DNA from: Torymus aiolomorphi
Taxonomy: Eukaryota > Arthropoda > Insecta > Hymenoptera > Torymidae
NCBI GenBank assembly: GCA_036365515.1
Contig: CM070873.1
Location: forward strand, 176,749,604 to 176,813,603
Length of the DNA stretch: 64,000 nt
Direction of reading: 5' to 3'
In this document: one piece after another, positions 1-9,989 of the stretch
Layout: each line of letters starts with the position of its first letter
Position numbering within the stretch: position 1 is the first letter of the stretch
Position numbers and translations under genes: made by a program
Notes under the pieces: model-generated
The model's input: the letters and a program-made list of their open reading frames with translations, nothing else
Databases searched by the model: none
Told to the model about the DNA's origin: nothing

Positions 1-108
1 CGAGTAAATTTTTTTCTTTTCCCTTTTAGCGTTCAAGCGCACAAGATTGCGCGCCCCAGCGTAGCCTGCTTCATGCTCAAGGTCGTAGTATTGTTTTTCG
101 TACGTCAT
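1..108 (-). CDS. Polinton integrase, N-terminal 36 codons (runs off the window)
   Basis: An ATG at 106-108 opens a frame that stays open to the window edge. The translation contains YYDLEHEAGYAGARNL, which matches the typical start of Polinton integrases: a YYDP-like motif, a Gly/Ala-rich turn, then a basic stretch. In the family this leader is followed by an RVE (DDE) catalytic core that integrates the element; that core is outside the window. It lies on the same strand as, and downstream of, the other element genes. The identification rests on family memory and only 36 residues, but it fits the neighbourhood. The 81 bp between it and the next gene are T-rich on the plus strand. Confidence 0.72.
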   Translation of the reverse strand, partial: MTYEKQYYDLEHEAGYAGARNLVRLNAKREKKKIYS

Positions 109-189
109 TTTTTTATTTTAAAAACCAAGCGTGAGCCACTTTTTTTTCGCTTGTTTTTTACTGCGAGTCTGTATAGACGGATGGGGTGA

Positions 190-875
190 TCAGTGCTGTA
201 TTGGTGTGGATAGACGTCGTTTGGCCGAGCGCTGAGGATCCGTCAATATTTGCCCAATTTTTAAAAGTGCTGGATTATTAATTAAATTTCCCGGCGTTTC
301 GGAAGTTCTGAGAAATTTTGCAAATTCAATGCGGCCAACGGGCGCCTCCACGTCCTTACTGTTCTTTTTTTTCAATGCGTCGATGATTAACTCTATTATA
401 TTGGACCGAGCAATTACACTACCATCTATAGTAATGGTTCCTGAGTTATCCCACTTGAGACGCTCGGGTACAGTGACTTTCCAATGGCGAAGCAAGAGAG
501 CGCTTTGCGCGCGTGTACTTTCGGTATCCCCGCGAGTATGTCGTCCTCGGACAGTGGTGCAAGCGCCTCTTCGACCTCGTCTATTTCAGGGTGCTCCTCA
601 CGTACAGCGCTACGCTCGTTATCACGGAAGAAAAGATAGCGACTTAAAATCTGTAGATATTTTACGCACTTCTCGTAATCGTCTCTAGCTGCTTTTGAGC
701 GTAAAACATCGTATATTTCACCATCCAGACGAGAAAAATGATCACCTGGTGTTTGCAGAGTATTTTCATTCGTATTACTCGCCCCCTCCTCCTCCATGAC
801 TTTAGATTGCGATGTCTCCGGTGGCGGCTCCGGCACAAGGATCATCTTACGAGCTCGCTCCATGTTTCGAGCCAA
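190..875 (-). pseudogene. Conserved Polinton small protein, frameshifted
   Basis: Two overlapping frames form one gene. The first (875 to 426, ATG start) contains ARDDYEKCVKYLQILSRYL and the motif LAGIPK. The second, opening near 495 without an ATG, continues with RHWK, ERLKWDNSGTITIDG and FAKFLRTSETP. Proteins with this exact order of motifs recur in invertebrate Polintons, but their function is not established. The frame changes at about 495-500, inside a short CT-rich run, as if one dinucleotide had been gained. The start of the gene overlaps the end of its upstream neighbour by 29 bp, which is typical of the compact gene packing here. The break could be real decay or an assembly slip in the CT run. 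Confidence 0.72.
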
Positions 876-1275
876 ATATTTTTGAGATAAGCGCTCCTAC
901 GATCGGAGTGAGTAAGAGTGGTAAAAACGACCCGCCGTTTTGTATAATGACACGTTTCTTCGATTTCCAAGTACCGCTGCCTCTATCACCAGTACGGATC
1001 AGCTTACGCAGCGTTTGCTTATGTTTACGCAATCGGACCTTTTCGGAATCGCTTAGTTTTACGACGCCCTGCGAAACGTTCAACACACACTCGCTTATGC
1101 ATCTGACGAGAGGTTTATCAGCTGTGCGCGCTATAGCAACACGATGTCTTTTGTCCCCGTGACAAAGAGCGTTCAAGAGAGCAAGGTTTCTTTTCGAGAA
1201 ATGTTTACCGCAGGCCATCGCTTTACGACCTATCGGCGCCATAGTTTTTTCCCGACTGATTAACGCACGCCTCAT
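847..1275 (-). CDS. Polinton small protein with basic body and hydrophobic C-terminal tail (pX-like)
   Basis: The product is 142 codons. It is rich in Lys and Arg throughout, with an R/K-rich helix around residues 75-95 (VRLRKHKQTLRKLI), and ends with a Gly-led hydrophobic stretch (GGSFLPLLLTPIVGALISKIFG) just before the C-terminus. This layout is common to a small protein found in invertebrate Polintons and adintoviruses. By analogy with adenovirus core or membrane-active small proteins it is often called pX-like, but the role is inferred, not shown. The ATG directly follows the stop codon of the ATPase (TGA then ATG), and the 3' end overlaps the next gene by 29 bp. That spacing suggests the genes are read from a shared transcript or by reinitiation. 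The reading frame is intact. Confidence 0.7.
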   Translation of the reverse strand: MRRALISREKTMAPIGRKAMACGKHFSKRNLALLNALCHGDKRHRVAIARTADKPLVRCISECVLNVSQGVVKLSDSEKVRLRKHKQTLRKLIRTGDRGSGTWKSKKRVIIQNGGSFLPLLLTPIVGALISKIFGSKHGASS

Positions 1276-1932
1276 TCACCGCGATTTAAAGTACTTGGGC
1301 ACGTAGGCAACGTGCGTCCCGGCATTGGGAAATATGTTTGCTCGAAATCTAAACTCGTCTAAGCAGGCTTGAGAGAGATCGATAAAAAGATAGGAGTGAG
1401 GTTCACGCGTGGCGTCTAGATAGGCCTCACGCAAAAAAGCCGAATCTTCCGGAAAAATTTGTCTCGCGAGGTGCTCTATTTGTGCTCTGTCGCGAGGATT
1501 TTTGAACAATACCAGATACTTGGTATTCAAACTAATGCCGCGCTGTGCCTTAGCTTTGTGAAATACGTTTTGCGTAACGAATATTACGCTAATATTTTTG
1601 TGATGACTACTCTTTGTAAATAAATCTAAAATAACATCGCTCGACGATTCACGCATGAGGTCGTCGAGAATGAGTAACTTTTTTTTCTCATTGTCACTCG
1701 AGTAATCCGCCATCTGTGGAAGGCCCTCTCGAAACTCGATGGGTGGCCCGTTGGGTTTAAAATCTCGTCTGTACGCGTCTTGCCATTCGGTGTAATAAAA
1801 TAAGACACGGTCGAAACGTGTGTCGCAGACCTCTGGCAGGTAGGCGAGAAAGCTTTTAACGAATAAAGATTTACCGCAGCCTGTGGGGCCGCACACGCAG
1901 CAAGTAATAGGATGCTTCCATCGCGTGTCCAT
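1276..1932 (-). CDS. Polinton packaging ATPase (FtsK/HerA, A32-like)
   Basis: An intact 218-codon ORF. Walker A is GPTGCGKS at residues 15-22, Walker B is LLILDDL at 86-92, and a sensor-type strand ending VIFVTQN lies at 116-122. These features, the short N-terminus before the P-loop and the overall length fit the A32-like packaging ATPases that pump DNA into capsids in Polintons, adintoviruses and related viruses. The ATG at 1932 places the P-loop at the usual distance and is the only sensible start. Downstream it abuts the pX-like gene. Upstream is the GC-rich intergenic tract that separates it from the polymerase 3' end. Nothing in the sequence suggests inactivation. Confidence 0.87.
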   Translation of the reverse strand: MDTRWKHPITCCVCGPTGCGKSLFVKSFLAYLPEVCDTRFDRVLFYYTEWQDAYRRDFKPNGPPIEFREGLPQMADYSSDNEKKKLLILDDLMRESSSDVILDLFTKSSHHKNISVIFVTQNVFHKAKAQRGISLNTKYLVLFKNPRDRAQIEHLARQIFPEDSAFLREAYLDATREPHSYLFIDLSQACLDEFRFRANIFPNAGTHVAYVPKYFKSR

Positions 1933-1989
1933 GTTTACGACGCGAATAAAGAAAATTACACGCGTGCAGCCTTTTTTAAACCCTTAACT

Positions 1990-2460
1990 CGCTCACGCGC
2001 TCAGCTGACGATGAAGTACGTGAAAAACATCACCGCATATAGCTATGCTACGTTATTTACAATCCCCGCGGTGGCGGCGGCGGCGGCGGCGCGGCGGGCG
2101 CGCGCGCGCGCGGAGATCACCATATCACTGCAGTGGTGACTTCCGCGGTGGTGACTTCCGCAGTCATTAGCATACTCCGGCCCTCGCGCGGATAAGTATA
2201 TTTACCGCGTTGATCAGGTGACTTTCGCGGCTATAAGCAACCATCGCGGCGTGTTTAATGCATTGTTCCGTTGATCTCCGCAGCGCGCGCGCGCGCGGGT
2301 TAGCTGATCTCCGCTATAAATAGGTACGTAGGATGAGGGGATATGGGGGAAAAATAATTAACACATAAAAAAAGTTTAAATATCTACAATACATTTTTAT
2401 TATTATTATTATGAAAAATATACAAAAGCTACAACATTCAACGCATTAAAATATACAATT
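1990..2460. promoter_or_regulatory. GC-rich intergenic tract between ATPase and polymerase genes
   Basis: This is the only long non-coding gap between the core genes. It holds a GGC-type run and two alternating GC runs (about 2095-2112 and 2283-2297). It also has two adjacent copies of TGGTGACTTCCGCGG at about 2132-2160, and looser copies of the same motif (TGACTTTCGCG, GATCTCCGC) to about 2313. TATA-like strings occur on both strands: TATAAATA at 2315-2322 on plus, and a minus-strand TAAATATA near 2200, upstream of the ATPase ATG. A promoter or replication-related role is inference from position and repetition only. Confidence 0.4.
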
Positions 2461-2462
2461 AT

Positions 2463-5400
2463 TCAATTGCGCTTATAGCCGAAAGGAAGTGAAACATCGT
2501 GTTGGAAATATCTTCGCTTTCTCAGAACTATGGAACAGGATTTTTTTTCGCTGCGCGTAATGACCTCGTGCGTGCGAGTGCGACTGAACGCATTGTATTT
2601 CAAGATCATAGGCGAGCTCTCGTCGTTATCGAAATACTCTGCGATCAAGCGCTCGATACTAGCGAAATTGATCTTGCTCGTATTGGCGCTATTAAGAGAA
2701 ATTCCCTTTACTTTACAGCACTCGTGAGTGATGGGACGATCGCACGAAAGGCATAAAATTTCGGACCCCCGGAGAGAAAGTTGGTAATATAAGCTCCCTC
2801 TCCGTAGCCGTTGAGCTCGTCCGTCATGCTGCCGAGAAGAGTGCCTAAAGGAGGCCTATACTCTGAAGGGTCTTTTTCGCTGCACTTGAATATACACGAA
2901 TCGGTATCCAGGTAGAGAACGCGTTTGGCCGAAAGCTTTTCTATATACGAGTAAATCTCGAGACGCGCCTGCTCGGAGGTGTAGGCTGCTAGTACCACAT
3001 TTGTGTTCGGCGACGACTCTACAGCGTCCTTTTTATAGCGCCAATTTGCGTACAAAAGATCCTCGCTAACCGGGAGCACGTCGAAAACTTCCTTTTCAGG
3101 CGTCGTGAGCAGTTTCAGTAGCCCCTCGCGCGTTTTGACCACATCCGTTTGTTTTAAATTCGAGCGTTGCCCAAACTTTCCCCAAAATGAATTTAAGCAG
3201 AGTTTTGCGACCGAACGTAAACCCGAATTTTTTTCAATCTTTTCCCGGTCTAACCTTATACCTTCTTCGCGCTCGTACTCGTCAATATAACGCTCCTTGG
3301 TAGTATCGTCCATACACCAACACGGCCACCCGCTCGCTTGTTGTTTCAACCGAAGGAAGGTATTTACGTACGCGGCAAACAGACCACCCTCAACGCTGCA
3401 CTGGTCATACTGTGTGCTCTTATATTGCCATATGACAAATATCTCAGTCACGCTGTAGCCCAATTCGATTGCTTTCTGTAACTCGTGCACTACCCATGTC
3501 CCGCTAAACTCACGCTCTGCGACTTGTTCGTGGTTGCAGTCGTCCTGACGCATTTCCTCACAGCAGGAATGACAGAGACCAAAAATAAGGCGCCCGTCCA
3601 TTTTTACCGGTAATACGGGCAATAATAAATTTCGCGGTGGCAAAATTTTGCATTTGACGAGCCCTTCGACGCGCGTGAGATTGTTATTCTGGCCATTCGT
3701 TAACGCGGCGCATTCCGAACCTATGTAAATGTGCGGGTGACCGATAGGAAAGCGGCCTCGCTTACATATATACGGGTAAAGAGAGCAAATATCAGTATAT
3801 TTGATCTCTTCACCCGGCTCTGCAGTGCATGTGGTGACTATATTTTCAGTTCGCCCACCGAAAAACGCATCCGGCGGATTGAGCGTTATTCTACTCATTA
3901 TCGGGTGAGTATCCCGATACTGTACGAACTCGGGCTGTTGCCTTTTTATCCCATCGAATTCACACTTCCACATCTCGCGCACTTCGTAGCCGAGACTCCG
4001 CATTCGTCCGACTTTTACCTGTACACTTTCGTACGCCTGTGCATACGTTTGATTAAACTTATTTTTTACCGATTCTCGGTTATTCGTAAAACATCGCGGG
4101 CAACCGTGCACGTAACAACCTTGAAATTCAAAAACGATTCCCTTAGCTGCTTCCCTCTCTCCGGGAGGGAAAGCAGGTATGTAACCGTCCACTAAAAATC
4201 CATCGGGCAAGCGAAACTCACGCGTCCTCCCTGCATGTACGATCTCCCGACCGATCTCGCGCTCGCAATATAGCAACCACTCTATTGATTTTTGCGAGCG
4301 TTTGTCAGTGCGCCTATAACCGTTCGGTGGAATTATTCCTATAGTATTCGGAACTAAAAAATTTTTACGAAAAACGTACGAACACGCCGACACGATTGTA
4401 CACGCTGATACGAACGGGTCCGTTTCGCCTACCTCGAGAAAAATTTTTCGAAATTGTATACACGCGCGCCTCAGTATTTCCACGTCCATCTGGCAATATT
4501 CGACTATCTCTTTTTGAAAGTCGAATATATAGCCAGTACTTGTATTTTCATGCCACTCGAGAAAAACGGCCCGCTCAGCTGGCGACATAGTGTCAGGGCA
4601 ATAAAACTCTAGCGCTGGTAGAGGCCCATCGTACCGCCGGTTCTCAAGGGTGTTAAACAGATGTGGAAAATAGCCCTTCTTACTACTTTCGGGTAAACCG
4701 AAGGTAGCTGGTAGAGCACTCAATTTCATTTGAAAATAGTTGATGCTGTCGATAAACTTGGTTCGGCCGTACTTCAACATTGTAATATTTTGACCGTTCA
4801 AAATGACGCTGGGGGCTGCGCGCTCAGAGTTTTCGGCCAATTCTTTTAAAATGAATTGCGCATCAAAAGCCTTGGCATTGTGCGCGATGCATACAATTTC
4901 GGAAAATTCAGTGCTTTCCCGAATGCACAAGCTCAAGAGCTGTTTTACCGGATCGTCTGTGAAAATGAACTGGCGCACGCCGCATTTGCTACAAACGATT
5001 TTAAGGTCGTCCACGTCTATGCAATCCGTGCAAACCTGATGCGCTACACAGAGATTCGGCACGTGAATTCGGGCGTTTTCTCCATACGGCGTATCCTGAC
5101 GGGTCTCAAAATCGTAAAAAATGTATAAAAATTTTTTTTCCGCTTTCAAGTCACCACCACCACCAATTGGTTGCATGAAACATGCATGATTGAACGCCTG
5201 CCGCTTCGAACATTGTTTGCAATAACTAATACCACACTCGTGTTGACTGTGCTGCGTATTTACTATTTTTAAACAATTTTCGCGTAACCGCACGACGTCG
5301 CACACTTTGCGATTATTTTTTTTGTACGAACCCGCGCGCTTGTGATTAACGAAACAACCATGCCCGAAAAATTTACGTCCACACTCTGTGCACTCTATCA

Positions 5401-6332
5401 TTTCTACACCGTCACTCCTACATGGAGGTGTAACAAAGCAAGATTCACAAGTTCGTTTACACTTGTGTTGCCCACTACGGCGAAAACCCTTGTTACAATA
5501 AGAGCAAAATAATTTTGACCCGGCCGCAGTAAATAAATTAGTGATCACGTTAAAGTGTCTAGACTGCTCCTCAAAGATTAAATAAATAACACCGTGAAGC
5601 GGTGCATTTAAATCTTGAATCTTGTTTCGGCCGTCAAATAACGGGGGTTCGCCGCTACCCAGGTTTACACTTTTCAAATATAACCATAGCAATACCCTCC
5701 GCAGCAAAAAAATCTTGAAACGCCGTCAACTCGCGGAATCCACACCCCTCTAGCGGTAAAATTACTCCTGCATCGTGCACGAGTTTCTCTGCGCGCTCTT
5801 TCTGTAATTTTCGTCGGCCGTCGCGGATTACGCGCCACTCGTCGCGCGTCGCCGGGCATTCGGATGTTTTAAGAGCTAAGTGGGCTCTCGCTACTACGAG
5901 CGCGCGCGGTAAACATAAATTGTCCTCGTTTTTTATTGTTACGATCGTGCGTTTACGAAGACTACCTATGCTTAGCGCTTGTTTTGGTCATGGTCTCCCT
6001 GCGCCAACAGGCATTTCAACGTAATATATTTGTAAGGCTAGTGTGTCATGGATACCCAAAACTGCGTTACTTTGACTTATAGAATTTATCAAATTCCATA
6101 AATTTAAGTAACTGAAATTTTCAATAGGCCTGAACGACAACGCTCCGGGCCCCCGCGCAAACCGATCACTACGAATACTCACGCCGATTAATGTACTAGG
6201 TGGAACGATAGATGTAATGTATTTGTAAATGTCTCTAATGCTTTCCTCGAGCCATAATACAGGGTTTTCCCCGGCAGGTGGGTCACGTATATTAAAACTG
6301 ACCGTGCGGCCGTGAACAGCAAACCTACGCAT
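2463..6332 (-). pseudogene. polB: Protein-primed DNA polymerase B of the Polinton (three breaks)
   Basis: The main open frame (5707-2708, 999 codons) keeps every catalytic motif. Exonuclease I is DFET (residue about 199), exonuclease II HNAKAFD (276), exonuclease III YCQMDVEIL (404), polymerase A TDICSLYPY (638), B KLCLNSFWGKFG (835) and C YLDTDS (932). An N-terminal Cys/His-rich region (about residues 65-180) is usual for this family. Homologous sequence extends beyond that frame on both sides. A further N-terminal domain (ATG at 6332; FNIRDPPAGENP, ARGPGALSFRP, EMPVGAG) is cut by an in-frame TGA at 5988-5990. The frame shifts near 5665-5675 and again near 2745-2752, with the C-terminus ending FGYKRN at 2463. 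A Ser-rich open stretch continues upstream to about 6481, where a good splice acceptor (TTCATTTAG) occurs, so the true start is uncertain. The family replicates linear DNA with a terminal protein primer. Confidence 0.9.
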
Positions 6333-6550
6333 GCACTGCTCTCCCTCGGCAGCTATAATAAACCGCTCGGGCCCTGCGTCAGCCTCGTCGTCGCGCTCGA
6401 TGCTGCTACTGCTGCTGTGGCTGCTGTTGCTTCTGCTACGACCTTCACCAGCGCCTACCTGAAGAGGGGATTGACGGGTCTCTAAATGAATAAAATGAAT
6501 TGTCGTCAGCTTTTAATATTATTTAAACATTTCTCTTTTTTAGTCATTTT

Positions 6551-7927
6551 CTATTCTTCCGGTGGCCCGCGAAAACTTTCGCTTACACGTACTAATAGAT
6601 CCGAGAGATCTATTTCCGTATACAACGGAGAAAATATATTTTCCGCCTGGTCATGAAACCAACGCAACACCTGTGCGCGTGGTGAATGGAGTATATTCAA
6701 AAACCGCTCGTAAACCCCAGGTATATCGGGAATGTCATAGGGATAGTGGTACGATATACTATCCCGATGTCTTATGACTAAAAAAGAAAAATATTTTTTT
6801 CAAAAACATGCTCTTTTTTTTTTACATTACAAAAAAGAAAAATTAATTTAACTTACTCTCATTTATACGCCGATGAACTTCGTCCCACGGGTTAAAGTTA
6901 TTATCGTATGCTCCGGGATCTCCAAGGTAAAAATTGCTCAATATGTAGCGATTTTCAGCGGTATTCGTGATGCCTAAGTCTGCTGACGCCTGCGGAGGAT
7001 CGCTCAAAAACGCCCGGTGAACGGCTTCCCCCGGCTCCACGTATGATGATAACGCCTCCAGTATATACTCTCGCTCATTTTCTACCGCCTCCATTTCTAG
7101 ATTCGCCCTTTCATGGTTCTCCGCATTAATAAGGTTCGGGCTTACGGTGCGCTCCTCTTCGCTGTCAGACACCGTTTCTGTAGGCGGATTATCGTCGGAA
7201 AGAGGTGCCTTGTGTACGTCGGCGACCCAGATTTGCTGCTGCGAGCTACCGTCATCAGCCGCGTCGCTATCAGTGTCAAACGATAGCCTGCGAGCTACAG
7301 GATTTTGTCGTCCATCAGTGGGCGCCGAACCGCTTGCCACCTCCGACGGCCCTGGTTGAGACGGTGTATCATCGGCATTCCACTCAAAGTGAGTGGCGTC
7401 GCTGCTCTCCTCGTCATCAGCTTCGATATTTTCGCTATCAGAATCGCTGTCGCGCAATAAATCTCCTAAGGCTGGAAAAAAATGTTTTTAGAGAACTAAA
7501 TTTTTAAAAAATTTTAGGAAAAATATTGAAAATTTTTTCACGTACCCATTACCTTCTCGTACTCGCTCATAAGCTTTCTAAAAACAGGCAATCTGTCCAA
7601 GTTGCACTCGACCACAAATTTCCCGATGGTACGCTGTACATCTCGCGAATACCTGAACGTACGAAATAATCTTGCTATCGCCCGATAGCCAGTCAGCCGT
7701 AACAAGCGTCGTAACTGATTGACAAGTTCCGTAGAAGACAACGTCCTCAGTCGTGTACGCCACGCGCCGCCTCTACTATAGCGTGATTGCGCTGCGAGAC
7801 ACAATACGGCTTCCCGTAAACTTTTACAAGCGACAAAATGGTAGGACCGTAAGTAGCCCTCACCGCTTTTACAGCGCAACTTTTTGGCGGTGTCAACGGC
7901 GTGGAGTGTTTTGAATACAGTATACAT
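6551..7927 (-). CDS. Spliced Polinton gene, three exons, basic N-terminus and acidic middle, function unknown
   Basis: Three minus-strand exons fit together in frame: 7927-7546, 7471-6857 and 6777-6551. Intron 1 (7545-7472, 74 bp) starts GTACGT and ends TTTTTTTCCAG. Intron 2 (6856-6778, 79 bp) starts GTAAGT and ends CTTTTTTAG. Phases agree at both junctions, and each exon is open only in that frame, giving about 407 codons to a TAG at 6551. The first exon encodes an Arg-rich helical region (RTRLRTLSSTELVNQLRRLL). The second encodes a Ser/Asp/Glu-rich disordered stretch (DSDSDSEN, DSEEE), and the third a Tyr/Pro-rich piece then a Phe/Leu-rich helix. I recognise no family. It precedes the polymerase in the same orientation. 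A capsid-associated or DNA-binding role is only a guess. An upstream exon is possible. Confidence 0.6.
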
Positions 7928-8037
7928 GTGGTATCAGAAAATACCTTTCCCTCGGGGTTTTTGAGCATCTGTTTACGTTATGTACTCGTGCCGTCTCTGG
8001 AAAATCTCACCAAAGCGCAAGAGGTAACTTTTTTCCG

Positions 8038-8250
8038 TTAAAAATGTGTAGCTGGGTAAAAATAACCCCGAGTATTGCTATGCGTGTTCGCGCGACGGAA
8101 ACCCCGGTGCGTAAGCTTTACACGCGAAACATCCTGTTGCGGGGCTGCTACCGTGATATATTGTTTCGAAAAAACAACGGGGCTTACTTTCTTCGCAGCG
8201 GATGCAAGTTTCGAGGATAACCCCTTGGCATTATTGCATGGTCCTGTCAC
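8038..8250 (-). CDS. Hypothetical ORF at the right side of the Polinton
   Basis: A 70-codon minus-strand frame, which continues open a little further upstream without an ATG, encodes a basic polypeptide (KLASAAKKVSPVVFSKQYITVAAPQQD). It is followed by short minus-strand frames at 7747-7968 and preceded by others at 8262-8728 that may be further pieces of a decayed or spliced gene. I recognise none of them. Orientation and GC content match the element, which is the only support for listing it. Confidence 0.25.
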   Translation of the reverse strand: MTGPCNNAKGLSSKLASAAKKVSPVVFSKQYITVAAPQQDVSRVKLTHRGFRRANTHSNTRGYFYPATHF

Positions 8251-8782
8251 GTAGCGATAGTTTAGCTCGAAAGGTTTTTGTCACGCGTGCCGACGGGTTT
8301 GAAGAAAAATTGAAAAACCCCGCGAAGCGGTGTACGATTACTATGGCAGTCATACAGCTTTTCGATAAGAAAAGAAACTCTACAGATGTTAAAAAATCTC
8401 TTCCTGTAAAATCCCGAAGTATCCTTCCAAGGGTTGTTTTCTACGCCTACACGTGTTTCTGTTTTTCTCACGCGCAGATACTTAACTACTCGACCCGTGC
8501 GCGCGCTCGTAGAGCCAGAAACTTCTGCGAGGCCGCTGTGCTTAAAGCATGAAAGAGTAATAAAAAATTTTCATTCGGGAAAAATTTCGCCGAGGTTCTC
8601 CGCGGCAAAACATATGCGCTTTCATCAGAGCGTCTGGAAACCCGGCATGTCGTAAATTTCATTTTCGAAAAGCGTCGAAATACAGTCTGTCGTGGCATCC
8701 CCGAAAGAAAGATGTACCGATGACACATTGCTTTTTTACGTTTTTTTTACTCATCCCCACTCTAGCTGCCCTCACTAACAGC

Positions 8783-8783
8783 A

Positions 8784-8848
<65 letters not shown>

Positions 8849-8849
8849 C
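8783..8849. repeat. (TG)n microsatellite
   Basis: About 67 bp of TG dinucleotides with a few TTTG and TCTG interruptions, marking the change from gene-like Polinton DNA to repeats. DNA from 8850 to 9160 shows nothing recognisable. Confidence 0.95.
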
Positions 8850-9161
8850 TAAGTAGTGCAATTGTCAGCATCGTTATTATTAATACAAATTTTATATTTC
8901 GCGCTTAAAAACAATGATTAAAAAGTGCAACCGAAATAAAATGTTTGCGATTGACTGAATGCGTATGGTGTGCTTCTAAAATAGTAATTCGTATTATAAG
9001 TTAAAATAAAAATTGTGCGTTCGTGATGTCGGTAGTTATGTTAACGCAAGACTAACTTTCTTCTACGATTAAATAAATAAAAATTTATTTTTTTCATCAA
9101 CAGCTTTTTTATTTGCAGACCTCTCTTTTACACCAACTCCCTATTCCCACTCCCAACTTAT

Positions 9162-9206
9162 TACGAACACACACACACACACACGCAAACACAAACACAC
9201 ACACAC
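9162..9206. repeat. (CA)n microsatellite
   Basis: An interrupted CA run of about 45 bp at the left edge of the tandem units that follow. Confidence 0.9.
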
Positions 9207-9985
9207 ATGGTCTATAGAGCGAGAGGGCCCGCTTCAGCACTCTATGGGACTTTATGGCGTAGAGCCTATAGCCAAAGGTCTCTCCCACCACCATCACAAC
9301 CACCACGACGAGTCGGGGCATATACGGCGGCATGCGCCTGGTAGGTATAGCGGCATGGCGTCATGGCGGGGGCGGTAAGTGGGCCGTTATTTATGGGTAA
9401 TAATCCGACCCATTGTTTATCATTATTATCTTGTGTTCACACCTGCTAATGACCTTGTCACACTTGGGACCCATACACACACAGCACGCGGTCTATACAG
9501 CGAGAGGTCTTTATGGCGTAGCACGTATAGCCAAAGGTCTCTCCCCCACCATCCCCGAGTTGAGGCATATACGCCGGCACGCACCGGGCAGGTATAGCGG
9601 CATAGCGTCATGGCGCGAGCGATAAGTAGGACGTTATTTATGGGGTAATAATTCTGTTCACACTTGGAGCCCATACACACAGCACACGGTCTATACAGCG
9701 AGAGGCCTAGGACCCTACGGGTCTTTATGGCGTAGCGCGGACAGCCAAAGCGCTCGCCCCTCACCACCTTGAGTCAAGGCATATACGGCAACACACGTAG
9801 GGCATGTATAGCGGCATGACGTCATGGCGGGTGCCATAAGTGGGCCATTATTTATGGGGTAATAAATCACCCCCCATTGTTTACACTAATTAGCTTGTGG
9901 CCACACATGCTACTGTAAACACTTGGGTTAATGACCTTGTCACACTTGGGGACCCATACACGCCGCACAGCGGGGTGCCACATGG
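9205..9985. repeat. Three degenerate tandem units of about 200-280 bp
   Basis: The string GGTCTATA-AGCGAGAG recurs near 9209, 9491 and 9689. Each time it is followed by TCTTTATGGCGTAG, GCATATACG, GGTATAGCGGCAT-GCGTCATGGCG, TTATTTATGGG-TAATAA and ACACTTGG-CCCATACAC in the same order. Units differ by internal indels (spacings about 282 and 198). No coding capacity is credible. The unit looks like an old satellite or a repeat family in tandem. Confidence 0.85.
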
Positions 9986-9989
9986 CCCC

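Larger units (their letters stand above)
1..8660 (-). mobile_element. Polinton/Maverick (adintovirus-like) element, partial
   Basis: A run of minus-strand genes contains the Polinton hallmark set: the start of a retroviral-type integrase, a packaging ATPase of the FtsK/HerA-A32 class, a protein-primed family B DNA polymerase, and two small conserved Polinton proteins. Genes are tightly packed: the ATPase stop codon abuts the next ATG, and the two small genes overlap by 29 bp. GC content is clearly higher than in the AT-rich DNA after 10 kb. The left end lies outside the window. I could not find a terminal inverted repeat, so the right limit near 8.66 kb is only where gene-like sequence stops. 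No major capsid, penton or protease gene is visible here; they may lie beyond position 1. Several genes carry breaks, so this copy is probably a decaying integrated element rather than an active one. Confidence 0.85.

Noticed and set aside
3731..4195. Plus-strand ORF of 154 codons opposite the polymerase
   Set aside because: Complementary shadow of the polymerase reading frame; no family features.
6562..6777. Plus-strand ORF of 71 codons
   Set aside because: It is antisense to exon 3 of the spliced minus-strand gene, which is supported by splice sites and phase.
8202..8552. Plus-strand 116-codon ORF at the Polinton edge
   Set aside because: Element genes are on minus, the translation is Arg/Ser-rich without features, and minus frames overlap it.
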